Source: Candidatus Tiamatella incendiivivens
GTDB lineage: Archaea; Thermoproteota; Thermoprotei_A; Sulfolobales; Acidilobaceae
Direction of reading: 5' to 3'
Assembly: GCA_015522635.1 (NCBI GenBank)
Contig: WALW01000019.1
Location: forward strand, 310,001-374,000
Length of the DNA: 64,000 nt
Both the position numbers and the translations under genes were made by a program. Below, one piece after another: positions 51,506 to 59,799 of the stretch; position 1 is the first letter of the stretch; each line of letters begins with the position of its first letter. Under the pieces are notes generated by a model. It did not search any database. It had not been told where the DNA came from and saw only the letters and a program-made list of their open reading frames with translations.

Positions 51506-53272
51506 TTAACCACCACCAAGGTTCTTCAGAAGGTTCTTCTTGTGAAGCTCTTCAATAAAATGTTTGATAGTGCATAGCACTTCCTTATCAGAGATTCCGT
51601 AATAGCCTTTTAGATATCTTTCTATACTATTGGTATCCCAGCCATTTCCAAGTAGCCGATAGAACTCTATGAGTAACGTCCTAGTTAGGGGGTCATAGTA
51701 TTTTTCCGCAGATTCATAATTCAAGTTCAGTACAAAGTTTTCTGGTATATATTTCAAAACTGCGTTATAATGTTCTCCTTCAAAACAAGTGGTTTCCTCA
51801 TAGTAGGTAAATATGTTTATGAGAGAAGTTAAGAGTGTACTTATTCTATCAAACTGTTCCTCGACGAGTTTTCTTAGGTAGGGATCACCGAGTGTTTTCA
51901 TTTTGATAAGATCGAACCTCTGTTTAATGGATTCTATTCCATTTCTTATGGAATTATTTTCCCATCCTAGTACATTGTCTAGAGAATGGAGTAGATATTT
52001 CCATACCATCCTAGACAAACTGTCTCCTTTTTCACTGGTAAGCCTTGAAATATAGTGTAGTGATCGTAATGAAGCTTGACCTACAATTTGTAGTATCTGA
52101 GGAGATATTTTCTCAGGGGCATCCTCATTTGTGTGGTAGTATTTGTCTGGCCACTGGTTAATCATGATAGCGGGAATTCCATAGGATGCCAGTACATCAT
52201 GATCACTGCCGAACTCGAATAGCACTCTGGGCTTAAATGGAACGTAGGGCAGGTCAGTAGAACCCCCCCAACTCTTATTACTATTAGCCTCTTTCTCTAA
52301 GAAGTAACTTACAACTGCTTCCTCAATACCTGGAGAGGAGGGGCTGGATTCTACGAGATTCAGTGATCCACCATTTAATCGCGGATCGCCACCTACCATA
52401 TCTAAGTTTAATGCAAAAACAAATTTTTCAGAGGGGATAAACCCTGTTTCAAGTGCATAAATTGTACCTAAATATTCTGGTGTCCATACCAGTACTATGT
52501 TATGAAACGGTTGCCAAGTTTCTTTCATTTTTTCACTAAATTTTTGTGCAAGCCATAGGAGAGTTGCTGCTCCACTAGCGTTATCATTTGCACCAGGCTT
52601 AGGATGGCATAAATGAGCTATAAGAAGTATAGACGATTCGGTCTTACCGGGAATTAATGTTTTTATTACCGGTATTTTATACTCATCATTTTTCAAATCT
52701 ATAAATAATTCAATTCCAGGTTCCTTCTTGATGAGTCTTTCGGTCAGAATTCTGGAAGAGGTTATTACTGGGACTGATAGTTGATTCACTAGAATCGGTG
52801 GGATCCTAATATACGGGAATCCGCTCCCTGTTCTTGCTTTATCATTGACATAATAAATTATGCCAGAGAGATTGTTTAACTGGTCTCCACATCGTTTATA
52901 CAGAATTAACGGGTGTTTGTGGGTAACTAGAATAGCATTTTCCCCGCCGCATCTTTTCTTCTCTTCAAATACTATAGGGCCTTCCAGGATTTCCCCGCCT
53001 GTTGATTCAGAGTACGCTGCCACCAAAGTAGGAATATCATTATAACTCCACTTCGATGCATTCCATTTCATCCAAGCACTTTTAACAGTCCATGAAGGCG
53101 GTTTCTTGAAGTAAGATGTGTCTTTTAGGTATATCATTTCTACATCTAAGTTCAATTGGAGAATGTAGTCTCTGACAAAATCAGACGCTTCCAAATATCC
53201 TTGCGAACCAGGTATCCTATGGTAATTGCTAATACTCTTGACAAGGTTATGGATCCGGATTCCGTCTAACAT
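51506..53272 (-). CDS. M28/DUF4910-type zinc aminopeptidase-like protein with C-terminal winged-helix region
   Basis: A 588-residue protein. Metal ligands of the M28 fold are visible: LLIAHLCHPKPGANDNASGA (His and Asp), VWTPEYLGT (Glu), ALNLDMVGGD (Asp) and YYHTNEDAPEKI (His). An inserted PA-like region lies at about 80-200. The family includes archaeal and bacterial aminopeptidases and enzymes acting on modified sugars or peptides. No signal peptide, so cytoplasmic. GGTGAATA precedes ATG 53272. It is transcribed with the tRNA-binding-domain gene. Confidence 0.8.
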   Translation of the reverse strand: MLDGIRIHNLVKSISNYHRIPGSQGYLEASDFVRDYILQLNLDVEMIYLKDTSYFKKPPSWTVKSAWMKWNASKWSYNDIPTLVAAYSESTGGEILEGPIVFEEKKRCGGENAILVTHKHPLILYKRCGDQLNNLSGIIYYVNDKARTGSGFPYIRIPPILVNQLSVPVITSSRILTERLIKKEPGIELFIDLKNDEYKIPVIKTLIPGKTESSILLIAHLCHPKPGANDNASGAATLLWLAQKFSEKMKETWQPFHNIVLVWTPEYLGTIYALETGFIPSEKFVFALNLDMVGGDPRLNGGSLNLVESSPSSPGIEEAVVSYFLEKEANSNKSWGGSTDLPYVPFKPRVLFEFGSDHDVLASYGIPAIMINQWPDKYYHTNEDAPEKISPQILQIVGQASLRSLHYISRLTSEKGDSLSRMVWKYLLHSLDNVLGWENNSIRNGIESIKQRFDLIKMKTLGDPYLRKLVEEQFDRISTLLTSLINIFTYYEETTCFEGEHYNAVLKYIPENFVLNLNYESAEKYYDPLTRTLLIEFYRLLGNGWDTNSIERYLKGYYGISDKEVLCTIKHFIEELHKKNLLKNLGGG

Positions 53273-53383
53273 TATTCACCGTAAAAAAGTATGTTATAAT
53301 GAAGTATTTGTGTATTCAATGATTCAACTAGGATTTACTTTCTGATAAAATAGATTATAATATTCTTACAGTTTAGCTTATAA

Positions 53384-53446
53384 TCGGGATGAGGAGCCCA
53401 GACGGACTGAAGCCTGTAATGATGTCACCTGTCTCATCTGACCATT
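53384..53446 (+). ncRNA. C/D box sRNA (2'-O-methylation guide)
   Basis: Complete archaeal C/D layout in an intergenic gap. C box ATGAGGA (53389-53395), D' CTGA (53407-53410), C' ATGATGT (53419-53425) and D CTGA (53438-53441). The D' guide is 53396-53406 (11 nt), the D guide 53426-53437 (12 nt), and the D'-C' spacer 8 nt. The D guide CACCTGTCTCAT is complementary to ATGAGACAGGTG; TGAGACAGGT matches, from memory, a conserved 23S rRNA stretch before the sarcin-ricin loop. The N+5 rule would methylate the G after TGA. TATA-like gattataata lies at about 53353-53362. Confidence 0.8.
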
Positions 53447-53468
53447 CAGACTAGATTAATGTTCTATT

Positions 53469-54614
53469 CTAGCAGTCAATTATCTCTCCGGGATTTATCT
53501 TGGCCAAGGGCCCTATCGTGCATCCGGGAGAGATAATTGATCCAAGCTTGGGTTTCTTATGACGGTAATATACTTTATCTCTAATCCTAGGCGGTAGATC
53601 CGTAATGTGTGAGCTTTGGAAGATACTGTATTCTCTTATGTCACATTGTTCTCCGATTATCGTGTCTGCTATTATGACTCCTGTGGCTGTCCTTGTTTTT
53701 TGCATGGTTATTGATCTTTTCACTTCATTTCTAGATCCTACAATTGTATCTCTTTCTATAATACTGTAAGGCCTTATGTACGTTGAAAAACCGATGAATG
53801 CTCCTTTCCCTATGTATGCTGGTCCTTGTATGTAAACTTCTTCATCGATAAATACGTCTTCTTCTATAAGTACAGGACCCTTAATCACTGAGGTGGGTGA
53901 TATTTTAGCATTCTTAGAGATTTTAATTGAATCTTTTAGCTCATGTTTTAATAGAACGGTTCCCGCTTCTAGGAGATCCCATGGATAGCCTATCTCTATC
54001 CACTCGCCGCTCCATATGTATGCTCCTAGCTTGCCGTTTTTAGCTAAATGGTTTAAACCGACGGTAAAGCCTTTATCAATTATGGATTCCAGCCCTTGTT
54101 CGTTCAATATTAGTATACCGGCGAATACGTATCCGGGTTTCCCTGGTTCCTTTTTGAATCCCTCAGCTCTATCTCCGCTTATTATTACTTCACCATAAGT
54201 TTCTAATCCGGACACTATCGGTGTTACCACAATGGTATTAGGGTAGTTAGACTCGTAGTAGTACTGTAGAGCGTATCTAACAATGTCCGGTGGAGTTGAT
54301 ACGAACCCTGTGAATGCTATGACATAGGGACCTGTGAGCTTCTCTTCTCTTATAAATGAATGAGCTCTTTTAATAGCATCGTCTTCCCCGGATCCTTCCT
54401 GTGTAATTGTTTTTATCCTCAAGTCGTAAGGAGCATGGAATTGATCACCCGATCTTCCAATTGTTAGTAAATTAGTTATTCCAGCTTTGTGAAGGTAATC
54501 TAAGGTATATTGGAACAGAGGTTTTCCTAGAAGTTCTATGAATGGTTTTCTTTTACTTTTTGTTAGAGGCATAAGCCTTTTACCATATCCACCTGCAAGT
54601 ATGATTCCGTACAT
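53469..54614 (-). CDS. Sugar-1-phosphate nucleotidyltransferase / GlmU-like enzyme
   Basis: About 381 residues: nucleotidyltransferase domain (IILAGGYGKRLMPLTKSKRKP near the N-terminus, read in parts) plus a C-terminal left-handed beta-helix (GPAYIGKGAFIGFSTYIRPYS; ISPGCTIGPLAKINPGEI). ATG 54614 follows GGTGAG. It is directly downstream of glmS, so it likely handles glucosamine-1-phosphate, acetylation and/or UDP transfer toward UDP-GlcNAc, used in glycoprotein glycans. It is a diverged paralogue of 3778-5058. Confidence 0.85.
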   Translation of the reverse strand: MYGIILAGGYGKRLMPLTKSKRKPFIELLGKPLFQYTLDYLHKAGITNLLTIGRSGDQFHAPYDLRIKTITQEGSGEDDAIKRAHSFIREEKLTGPYVIAFTGFVSTPPDIVRYALQYYYESNYPNTIVVTPIVSGLETYGEVIISGDRAEGFKKEPGKPGYVFAGILILNEQGLESIIDKGFTVGLNHLAKNGKLGAYIWSGEWIEIGYPWDLLEAGTVLLKHELKDSIKISKNAKISPTSVIKGPVLIEEDVFIDEEVYIQGPAYIGKGAFIGFSTYIRPYSIIERDTIVGSRNEVKRSITMQKTRTATGVIIADTIIGEQCDIREYSIFQSSHITDLPPRIRDKVYYRHKKPKLGSIISPGCTIGPLAKINPGEIIDC

Positions 54615-54623
54615 TTTCCTCAC

Positions 54624-56474
54624 CTATTCTACAGTAACTGTTTTAGCTAAATTCCGGGGTTTATCAGGATCGTATCCTTTTTCCACGGAGATATAATAGG
54701 AGAGTAATTGATAGGCAGGAGTGTGAGCATAGGGTTCAAGTATTTCGTTTTCATATGATGGTATATTCAAAATTCTGGCTTCTGGCATATTGGTTCTAAT
54801 TATATCAGCCGTGGGGGTTGAAACGTAGATTACGCCTTTCCTTGCATGCATTTCCTTGATATTGCCTATCAATTCTTTCCAATGGTTTATTGTAAAGACG
54901 AAGAGTATGGGAAATCCAGGTTCGACTAGGGCAATCGGTCCGTGCTTGCTTTCGCCTGCAGGATAGGCTTCAGCGTGAATATAATCAATCTCCTTCACTT
55001 TTAATGCTGCTTCTAAAGCTAATATAGCCCCCAATCCTCTTCCGAGTATATACATACTCCGACTATTCGCCAGGTCTTTTGCGTACATCTTTACTAATGG
55101 TTCGCTTATTCTGATAGATGACTCGGCTATTTCCGAGGCCTTTGAAAGAATGCTCAGATATTCACTGGACTCGCTATCTGTTAGTCTTCCTACTATATGG
55201 GCATACTGTACGGCTATGTAGGTTAGTGATAGGACTTGCGTTAGATAGGTTTTCGTTGCAGCTACACCTATCTCAGGCCCGGCTCTCATGTAAATAGCAT
55301 AATCGCTTTCTCTAGGAATGGCACTTTCAAGCACGTTTGATACTGATATTATTTTTCCACCGCTTATTCTAAATGATCTGACAGCTGTTAATGTGTCAAT
55401 CGTTTCTCCGCTTTGGCTAATAGCTACAAGTATATCCTTGTCCCCTACCTCTTCTGAAATCTGAGTATACTCAGACGATATGAAGGGAATCGAAGCTCTC
55501 CCACCTAGTTTTGAGAGAAAGTATTTGAAAACCAGACCAGCATGGAAACTTGTTCCAGCCCCGGTAATGTAGATTTTCTCTGAGTTAACTAGATGTTCGA
55601 TGACTCTTTCTATACTTGGATCAGATTGTAATCCGAAGAATGTTTCTCTCAATGCTAGTGGTTGCTCGTAAATCTCTTTAAGCATAAAATGAGGATACCC
55701 AGCCTTAGAGATGTTTTCAATATTCCAATCTATTGTTTTTATTCTGGTTGTATAATCTATGAATCCATTTGCACGCTTTATCATTATTTCACTAGGTGAT
55801 ATCCATCCATATTCTCCATCTCTAAGTGGAATGATGTGATTTGTATAGCTTAGAACTGCAGGAATATCACTAGCAACTAAATTGACTCCTGATCCTACGC
55901 CAATAATCAATGGACTTAATTTTTTAGCAAAGTATATCCTAACAGGTTCCTCTTTATAGATAATAGCGAAGGCATAGCTTCCCTCAATTTCTCCTAGAGT
56001 TTCTCCCAAGATATCAATGAATCGCTTACCATCAGCTTCCCTTATCTTTTCTTCAATAAGGTGTGCTATAACCTCAGTATCTGTTTCACTCTTGAATAAA
56101 TGGCCTTTCTCTTGTAGGCCTTTCTTGATAACATAGAAATTCTTTATGATCCCATTATGAACTATGGCAATAATGCCTTTGCAATCAGTATGGGGATGAG
56201 CATTCTCGTCGCTAGGAGGTCCATGTGTCGCCCATCTTGTATGGCCTATCCCGGTTAGACCGTCGATTTCACTAAAATTTAGCTTGTTGGAAACTTCATC
56301 AATTTTGCCTCGTGCCTTTCTAATAATAATGTCCCCATTAGATATCACGGCGATGCCTACGCTATCATAGCCACGATATTCAAGCATTTTCAGAAGTTTA
56401 GTCAGGGTCTTACCTATTGTTTTATCCCTCAGCATATTCTTTTGCTTTGCCGCTATCCCTACAATACCACACAT
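54624..56474 (-). CDS. glmS: Glutamine--fructose-6-phosphate aminotransferase (isomerising)
   Basis: Makes glucosamine-6-phosphate. The mature N-terminal Cys (MCGIVGIA) is the glutaminase nucleophile; LEYRGYDSVGIAV and IGHTRWATHGPPSDENAHPH follow. Two SIS domains lie at about 290-420 and 460-600 (ITGAGTSFHAGLVFKYF; AISQSGETIDTLTAV; HAEAYPAGESKHGPIAL). 616 residues, full length, ending in the conserved DKPRNLAKTVTVE. Confidence 0.97.
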   Translation of the reverse strand: MCGIVGIAAKQKNMLRDKTIGKTLTKLLKMLEYRGYDSVGIAVISNGDIIIRKARGKIDEVSNKLNFSEIDGLTGIGHTRWATHGPPSDENAHPHTDCKGIIAIVHNGIIKNFYVIKKGLQEKGHLFKSETDTEVIAHLIEEKIREADGKRFIDILGETLGEIEGSYAFAIIYKEEPVRIYFAKKLSPLIIGVGSGVNLVASDIPAVLSYTNHIIPLRDGEYGWISPSEIMIKRANGFIDYTTRIKTIDWNIENISKAGYPHFMLKEIYEQPLALRETFFGLQSDPSIERVIEHLVNSEKIYITGAGTSFHAGLVFKYFLSKLGGRASIPFISSEYTQISEEVGDKDILVAISQSGETIDTLTAVRSFRISGGKIISVSNVLESAIPRESDYAIYMRAGPEIGVAATKTYLTQVLSLTYIAVQYAHIVGRLTDSESSEYLSILSKASEIAESSIRISEPLVKMYAKDLANSRSMYILGRGLGAILALEAALKVKEIDYIHAEAYPAGESKHGPIALVEPGFPILFVFTINHWKELIGNIKEMHARKGVIYVSTPTADIIRTNMPEARILNIPSYENEILEPYAHTPAYQLLSYYISVEKGYDPDKPRNLAKTVTVE

Positions 56475-56566
56475 ATTAATATACCCCCGCTTGGTAATGA
56501 TGTATGATTTTTCAACGCTATTATGGATTGGTGTTTTGCGATATTTATTTAGTTGTACTAGTTTTT

Positions 56567-56800
56567 ATGGGGGCTCTTAGCTTTGGCCCTAACTCATCTG
56601 GGATCGTCAGAACCCTAGTTAAACAGATAACTAGGGTAAACGCGTCATTGCCCCCTAATTCTTCATTACATAATTTATCTTTAAAATATAATGAAATCTG
56701 TTTCTTAAACATAATTCTATTAATCAAAAATATATCGAAGGAAATCAGAATAGTTCTTCGCGTTGTATGCAAGAAACTTAAAAACCGGGGAATCCTCTAG
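56567..56800 (+). CDS. Small hypothetical ORF with internal inverted repeat
   Basis: A 77-residue frame (MGALSFGPNSSGIVRTLVKQ...) that I do not recognise. A TATA-like atatttattt at 56541-56550 lies about 22-25 bases before ATG 56567, so the mRNA could be leaderless. It contains a perfect 10-bp inverted repeat (56612-56637) and an enclosing GGGGGC/GCCCCC pair, so the region might encode a structured RNA instead. A conserved zinc-ribbon ORF follows 18 bases later. Low confidence as a protein. Confidence 0.35.
   Translation: MGALSFGPNSSGIVRTLVKQITRVNASLPPNSSLHNLSLKYNEICFLNIILLIKNISKEIRIVLRVVCKKLKNRGIL
56612..56637 (+). repeat. Perfect 10-bp inverted repeat (stem-loop)
   Basis: accctagtta (56612-56621), loop aacaga, taactagggt (56628-56637). 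A second pairing, GGGGGC (56569-56574) with GCCCCC (56650-56655), encloses it. Together they would form an 87-nt folded RNA, but no known RNA family signature is recognised. Confidence 0.6.
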
Positions 56801-56818
56801 GAAACACGGTGAGTTGCA

Positions 56819-56968
56819 TTGACTAGCTGGATATTAAGATGCACAGAATGTGGAAGGGAATGGAAACTTGATGTTAGTTTTAATTTAAATGAGATGGGCA
56901 AGATCTACCATTATTGCACGTTTTGTAAGAAAAATACATTTCACCTTGTTGTAAAACGGATCGATTAG
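56819..56968 (+). CDS. Tiny zinc-ribbon protein (49 residues)
   Basis: TTG start with GGTGAG (56809-56814) 4 bases upstream; 49 codons ending at TAG 56966-56968. Two CxxC knuckles (CTECG at residues 8-12 and CTFCK near 33-37) spaced by 21 residues suggest a zinc ribbon. It is not RpoP, whose spacing is shorter. Function unknown; perhaps nucleic-acid binding. The 3' end overlaps the convergent ThrRS-ed gene by four bases. Confidence 0.65.
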   Translation: MTSWILRCTECGREWKLDVSFNLNEMGKIYHYCTFCKKNTFHLVVKRID

Positions 56969-58242
56969 CTGGTTATCTTTTTAATGTAACCAATCCCAGG
57001 TCTGCAAGGTTTTATTAACTTGTTTAGCACGGTTTCTAGCTCGGATAAACCTATCGAAAATTGGATGCCTTCTCTTCTATCCCGGATAGCTAATGTTTCT
57101 CTACCAATGTCACTTTTGCCGATTATTATTGTGTAGTTGCTCCATAGCTGGCCGGCATCTCTTAACTTTCTACCTAATCTTACCCTTCTTTCATCTAGGT
57201 ATATCCGCAAATTGCTGTATGTGTCTAGGAAGGCTGCTATTTTCCCCGCGTAATCTACTTCTTCAATACCTCCTGTCGCTGTTGCTATGTATATGTTTAC
57301 AGGGGAAAGCCAGCATTCCAGTGAAGGCGGGTTTTCTGAAAATTCAGATTCTTTTATTGCTATGTATACCCTTTTCGCTAAAACTATTTCCACCGGATAT
57401 GTTATACAAAGAGAATTCGTGCAAACACCTATTTCCTCACTCTCTACGTATAGTTTATTCCCTGATATAAAGACTGGTTTTTCGAATAAACCCGTAGAAA
57501 CAATGTCTAAATCGCTTTTAGAAAAGAATAACAGTAGGTTTCCGTTTGCATTTGTTATCAAACCCGGAGGTTCCATTTTCTCTTGCAGGATTTCATTAAT
57601 ATTACATAGATGAGTTGAATATATTCTAAGAGATGCGTTGAACAGTGATTGAATTCTAGCAACCAACGCGTTTAATTGAACGGGAAATATCCCAGTCTTA
57701 TCGAAGTACCCCCATCTTTTATAGACCTCTTTGAATACTGGTTTCAGATTCAGCGATTCAATTATCTTCCTTAGCGGATAACATTCTCTTTCAGGTATGT
57801 TTCTCATATCCGAACGCTCATATCGCCTTGATAGCTCACTTACTGGATGGCCGTAACAGTATATGTAAAATTCTTTATACCATCCAAAAGGTGCTCTAAT
57901 AATTTTTACGTTAATATCTCCTGGAAAGCTTTTCATAGAACTTTCCAGCTCCTTCATTATTGAAATAGCTATCGAGGGCGGAGCTAGTTTATCTGATAGA
58001 TGTGCATAAGGATATAATACGATTGTACCGGGTTTAAGCGAATCTATAAGTTTAATGACATCACTAGTAAACGCTTTTTTTATCTCATCAAGTAAGGCCT
58101 TGTCATTTTCCTCTATACTCACAAATATGACCAAGGCATTCCTAATAGGTTCCTCTAGTGATACAGGCAGCTCTCTGATCTTCGTTGCGGGCTCGTTTGA
58201 TTTAAACCAGAACTCTTTGGCATGAATGATCTGAACCTTCAT
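56965..58242 (-). CDS. Free-standing threonyl-tRNA synthetase editing protein (ThrRS-ed)
   Basis: Residues about 1-140 match the archaeal ThrRS editing domain, a D-Tyr deacylase-like fold that hydrolyses Ser-tRNA-Thr: VQIIHAKEFWFKS, IVLYPYAHLSDKLAPPSIA and RAPFGWYKEFYIYCYGHPVSELS. The C-terminal about 100 residues look like a class II anticodon-binding domain (AKIAAFLDTY; LRDAGQLWSNYTIIIG). The middle lacks class II motifs 1-3, so it cannot aminoacylate. In many Crenarchaeota ThrRS is split into catalytic and editing proteins; this is the editing one. ATG 58242 follows GGTG. Confidence 0.88.
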   Translation of the reverse strand: MKVQIIHAKEFWFKSNEPATKIRELPVSLEEPIRNALVIFVSIEENDKALLDEIKKAFTSDVIKLIDSLKPGTIVLYPYAHLSDKLAPPSIAISIMKELESSMKSFPGDINVKIIRAPFGWYKEFYIYCYGHPVSELSRRYERSDMRNIPERECYPLRKIIESLNLKPVFKEVYKRWGYFDKTGIFPVQLNALVARIQSLFNASLRIYSTHLCNINEILQEKMEPPGLITNANGNLLLFFSKSDLDIVSTGLFEKPVFISGNKLYVESEEIGVCTNSLCITYPVEIVLAKRVYIAIKESEFSENPPSLECWLSPVNIYIATATGGIEEVDYAGKIAAFLDTYSNLRIYLDERRVRLGRKLRDAGQLWSNYTIIIGKSDIGRETLAIRDRREGIQFSIGLSELETVLNKLIKPCRPGIGYIKKITS

Positions 58243-58363
58243 TTTTAACACCTATCGGAATATTTTTTTACTTCGCTTTATAGTTTCAGTTACCGGACCC
58301 TCTATATGACAACAGATAGAATTCATGTTTAATACCTTTCTCAGCCAAATCATAGTTTTTAGG

Positions 58364-59374
58364 ATGAAGACCAAGGTGGTTCTTGTTTTGGTAAAGGAAG
58401 AAAAGATAAATGAGGAAGCAGCAGAGGAGCATAGTTTAGACAGTATAAGTAAACTACCCGGAGTAGGATCCACCACTCTTTCCAAACTAAAGGATGCTGG
58501 GTATACTACGCTTCAGGCAATAGCCGTAGTTACACCGGAAGAATTAAGCGTCGATACGGGTATCCCTATAGCTACCGCTCAAAAAATAATATCAGCTGCA
58601 CGCCAAGCTTTGAACATAACTTTCAAGACAGCTCTCGAATTGAAGCGGGAGAGAATAAATACCCGTAAAATAACTACCTCAAGTAAGAACCTTGACGAAT
58701 TACTTGGCGGAGGAATAGAGACTAGGATGCTTACAGAAGTTTTCGGCGAATACGGTAGCGGTAAAACCCAGATATGCCATCAGCTATCTGTAAACGTACA
58801 ATTACCCGAAGATAAGGGAGGATTGAGGGGTAAAGCAGTTTACATAGATACAGAAGGCACATTTAGATGGGAGAGAATAGAAGCTATGGCAAAGGGATTA
58901 GGCCTCGACCCTGATGAGATTATGGGTGATATCTACTGGATAAGAGCCATAAACAGTAATCACCAGATAGAAGTTGTCGGCAAGCTCTTCGAGTTTGTAA
59001 ATGAGGAAGATATAAAGCTTGTGGTATTAGACTCTGTTACAAGCCACTTCAGAGCCGAGTATCCTGGCAGGGAGAACCTTGCTGCTAGACAGCAGAAGCT
59101 TAATAAACATCTCCATCAGCTAGTAAGACTTGCGGAAGTATACAATATCGCTGTTGTCATAACTAACCAAGTAATGTCAAGGCCGGACGTCTTCTATGGA
59201 GATCCAACACAAGCTGTTGGAGGCCACGTATTATATCATGCCCCAGGAGTTAGAGTTCAACTTAAACGGAGCAGAGGCAATAAACGAATAGCAAGAATAG
59301 TAGATGCACCACACCTTCCCGAGGGGGAGACTGTGTTCTCGATAACTGAATGGGGCATCAGAGACCCTGATTAA
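58364..59374 (+). CDS. radA: DNA repair and recombination protein RadA
   Basis: Archaeal RecA/Rad51 recombinase. The N-terminal HhH domain ([20 protein letters not shown]), the polymerisation motif FKTA, Walker [10 protein letters not shown], Walker B LVVLDSV and the L2-adjacent NQVMSRPD segment are intact. About 336 residues. ATG 58364 is preferred: TATA-like tttaata (58328-58334) lies about 30 bases upstream, downstream of the longer frame's ATG 58325. Single-gene unit. Confidence 0.96.
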   Translation: MKTKVVLVLVKEEKINEEAAEEHSLDSISKLPGVGSTTLSKLKDAGYTTLQAIAVVTPEELSVDTGIPIATAQKIISAARQALNITFKTALELKRERINTRKITTSSKNLDELLGGGIETRMLTEVFGEYGSGKTQICHQLSVNVQLPEDKGGLRGKAVYIDTEGTFRWERIEAMAKGLGLDPDEIMGDIYWIRAINSNHQIEVVGKLFEFVNEEDIKLVVLDSVTSHFRAEYPGRENLAARQQKLNKHLHQLVRLAEVYNIAVVITNQVMSRPDVFYGDPTQAVGGHVLYHAPGVRVQLKRSRGNKRIARIVDAPHLPEGETVFSITEWGIRDPD

Positions 59375-59799
59375 CCTAAACTATTGCAAGTAGTCCAGCA
59401 ATAATCTCTTGATTTAAATGAATACCAGGTTCTCATCCATACGCTTTCCCATATTATCCTCCCGTCAACAACTCCGTGAGCCTTTTTCAACGTGAGCCTT
59501 TTTCAATAGGATATTCATACCACTAATGTAATCAAAAACGTGTCATCTTTTCCCCAATATTGTATTCATTATCAGCCTACACAGTATGCAAGCTGTATCC
59601 ATTTATCCTCGACAACCCAGTAAAATACCAGGCTATCATCTATTGTAACAGTACTAGGTGAGAGCTTCTTCTCTAAGACTCTTATGTTTCTTGTATGATA
59701 TTCTTGCTGAATACTATTTTTATGAGAAATCGCCCTACATATATATTGGCATATCTCCTTACACTTGTCCGGATTACGGGCTAACGGGCTGGATCACCT
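59375..59799. other. Intergenic region after radA, with tandem duplication and decayed reading frame
   Basis: A 425-bp gap. It contains a perfect 16-bp tandem duplication (59475-59506). On the minus strand, about 75 codons (about 59785 to 59565) are open without an initiation codon and include hydrophobic, Trp-rich stretches (TIDDSLVFYWVVEDKWIQLA), which may be a gene remnant. I see no RNA gene, and no clear promoter beyond an AT-rich block near 59738. Confidence 0.35.
59475..59506 (+). repeat. 16-bp perfect tandem duplication
   Basis: cgtgagcctttttcaa occurs twice in direct succession (59475-59490, 59491-59506). The T5 tract and exact identity suggest a recent slippage duplication in non-coding DNA. 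No further copies were noticed nearby. Confidence 0.9.

Noticed and set aside
56545-56772. 75-residue minus-strand ORF opposite the small ORF near glmS
   Set aside because: No SD or promoter in a suitable position, and the plus-strand reading has better initiation signals; neither shows recognisable homology.
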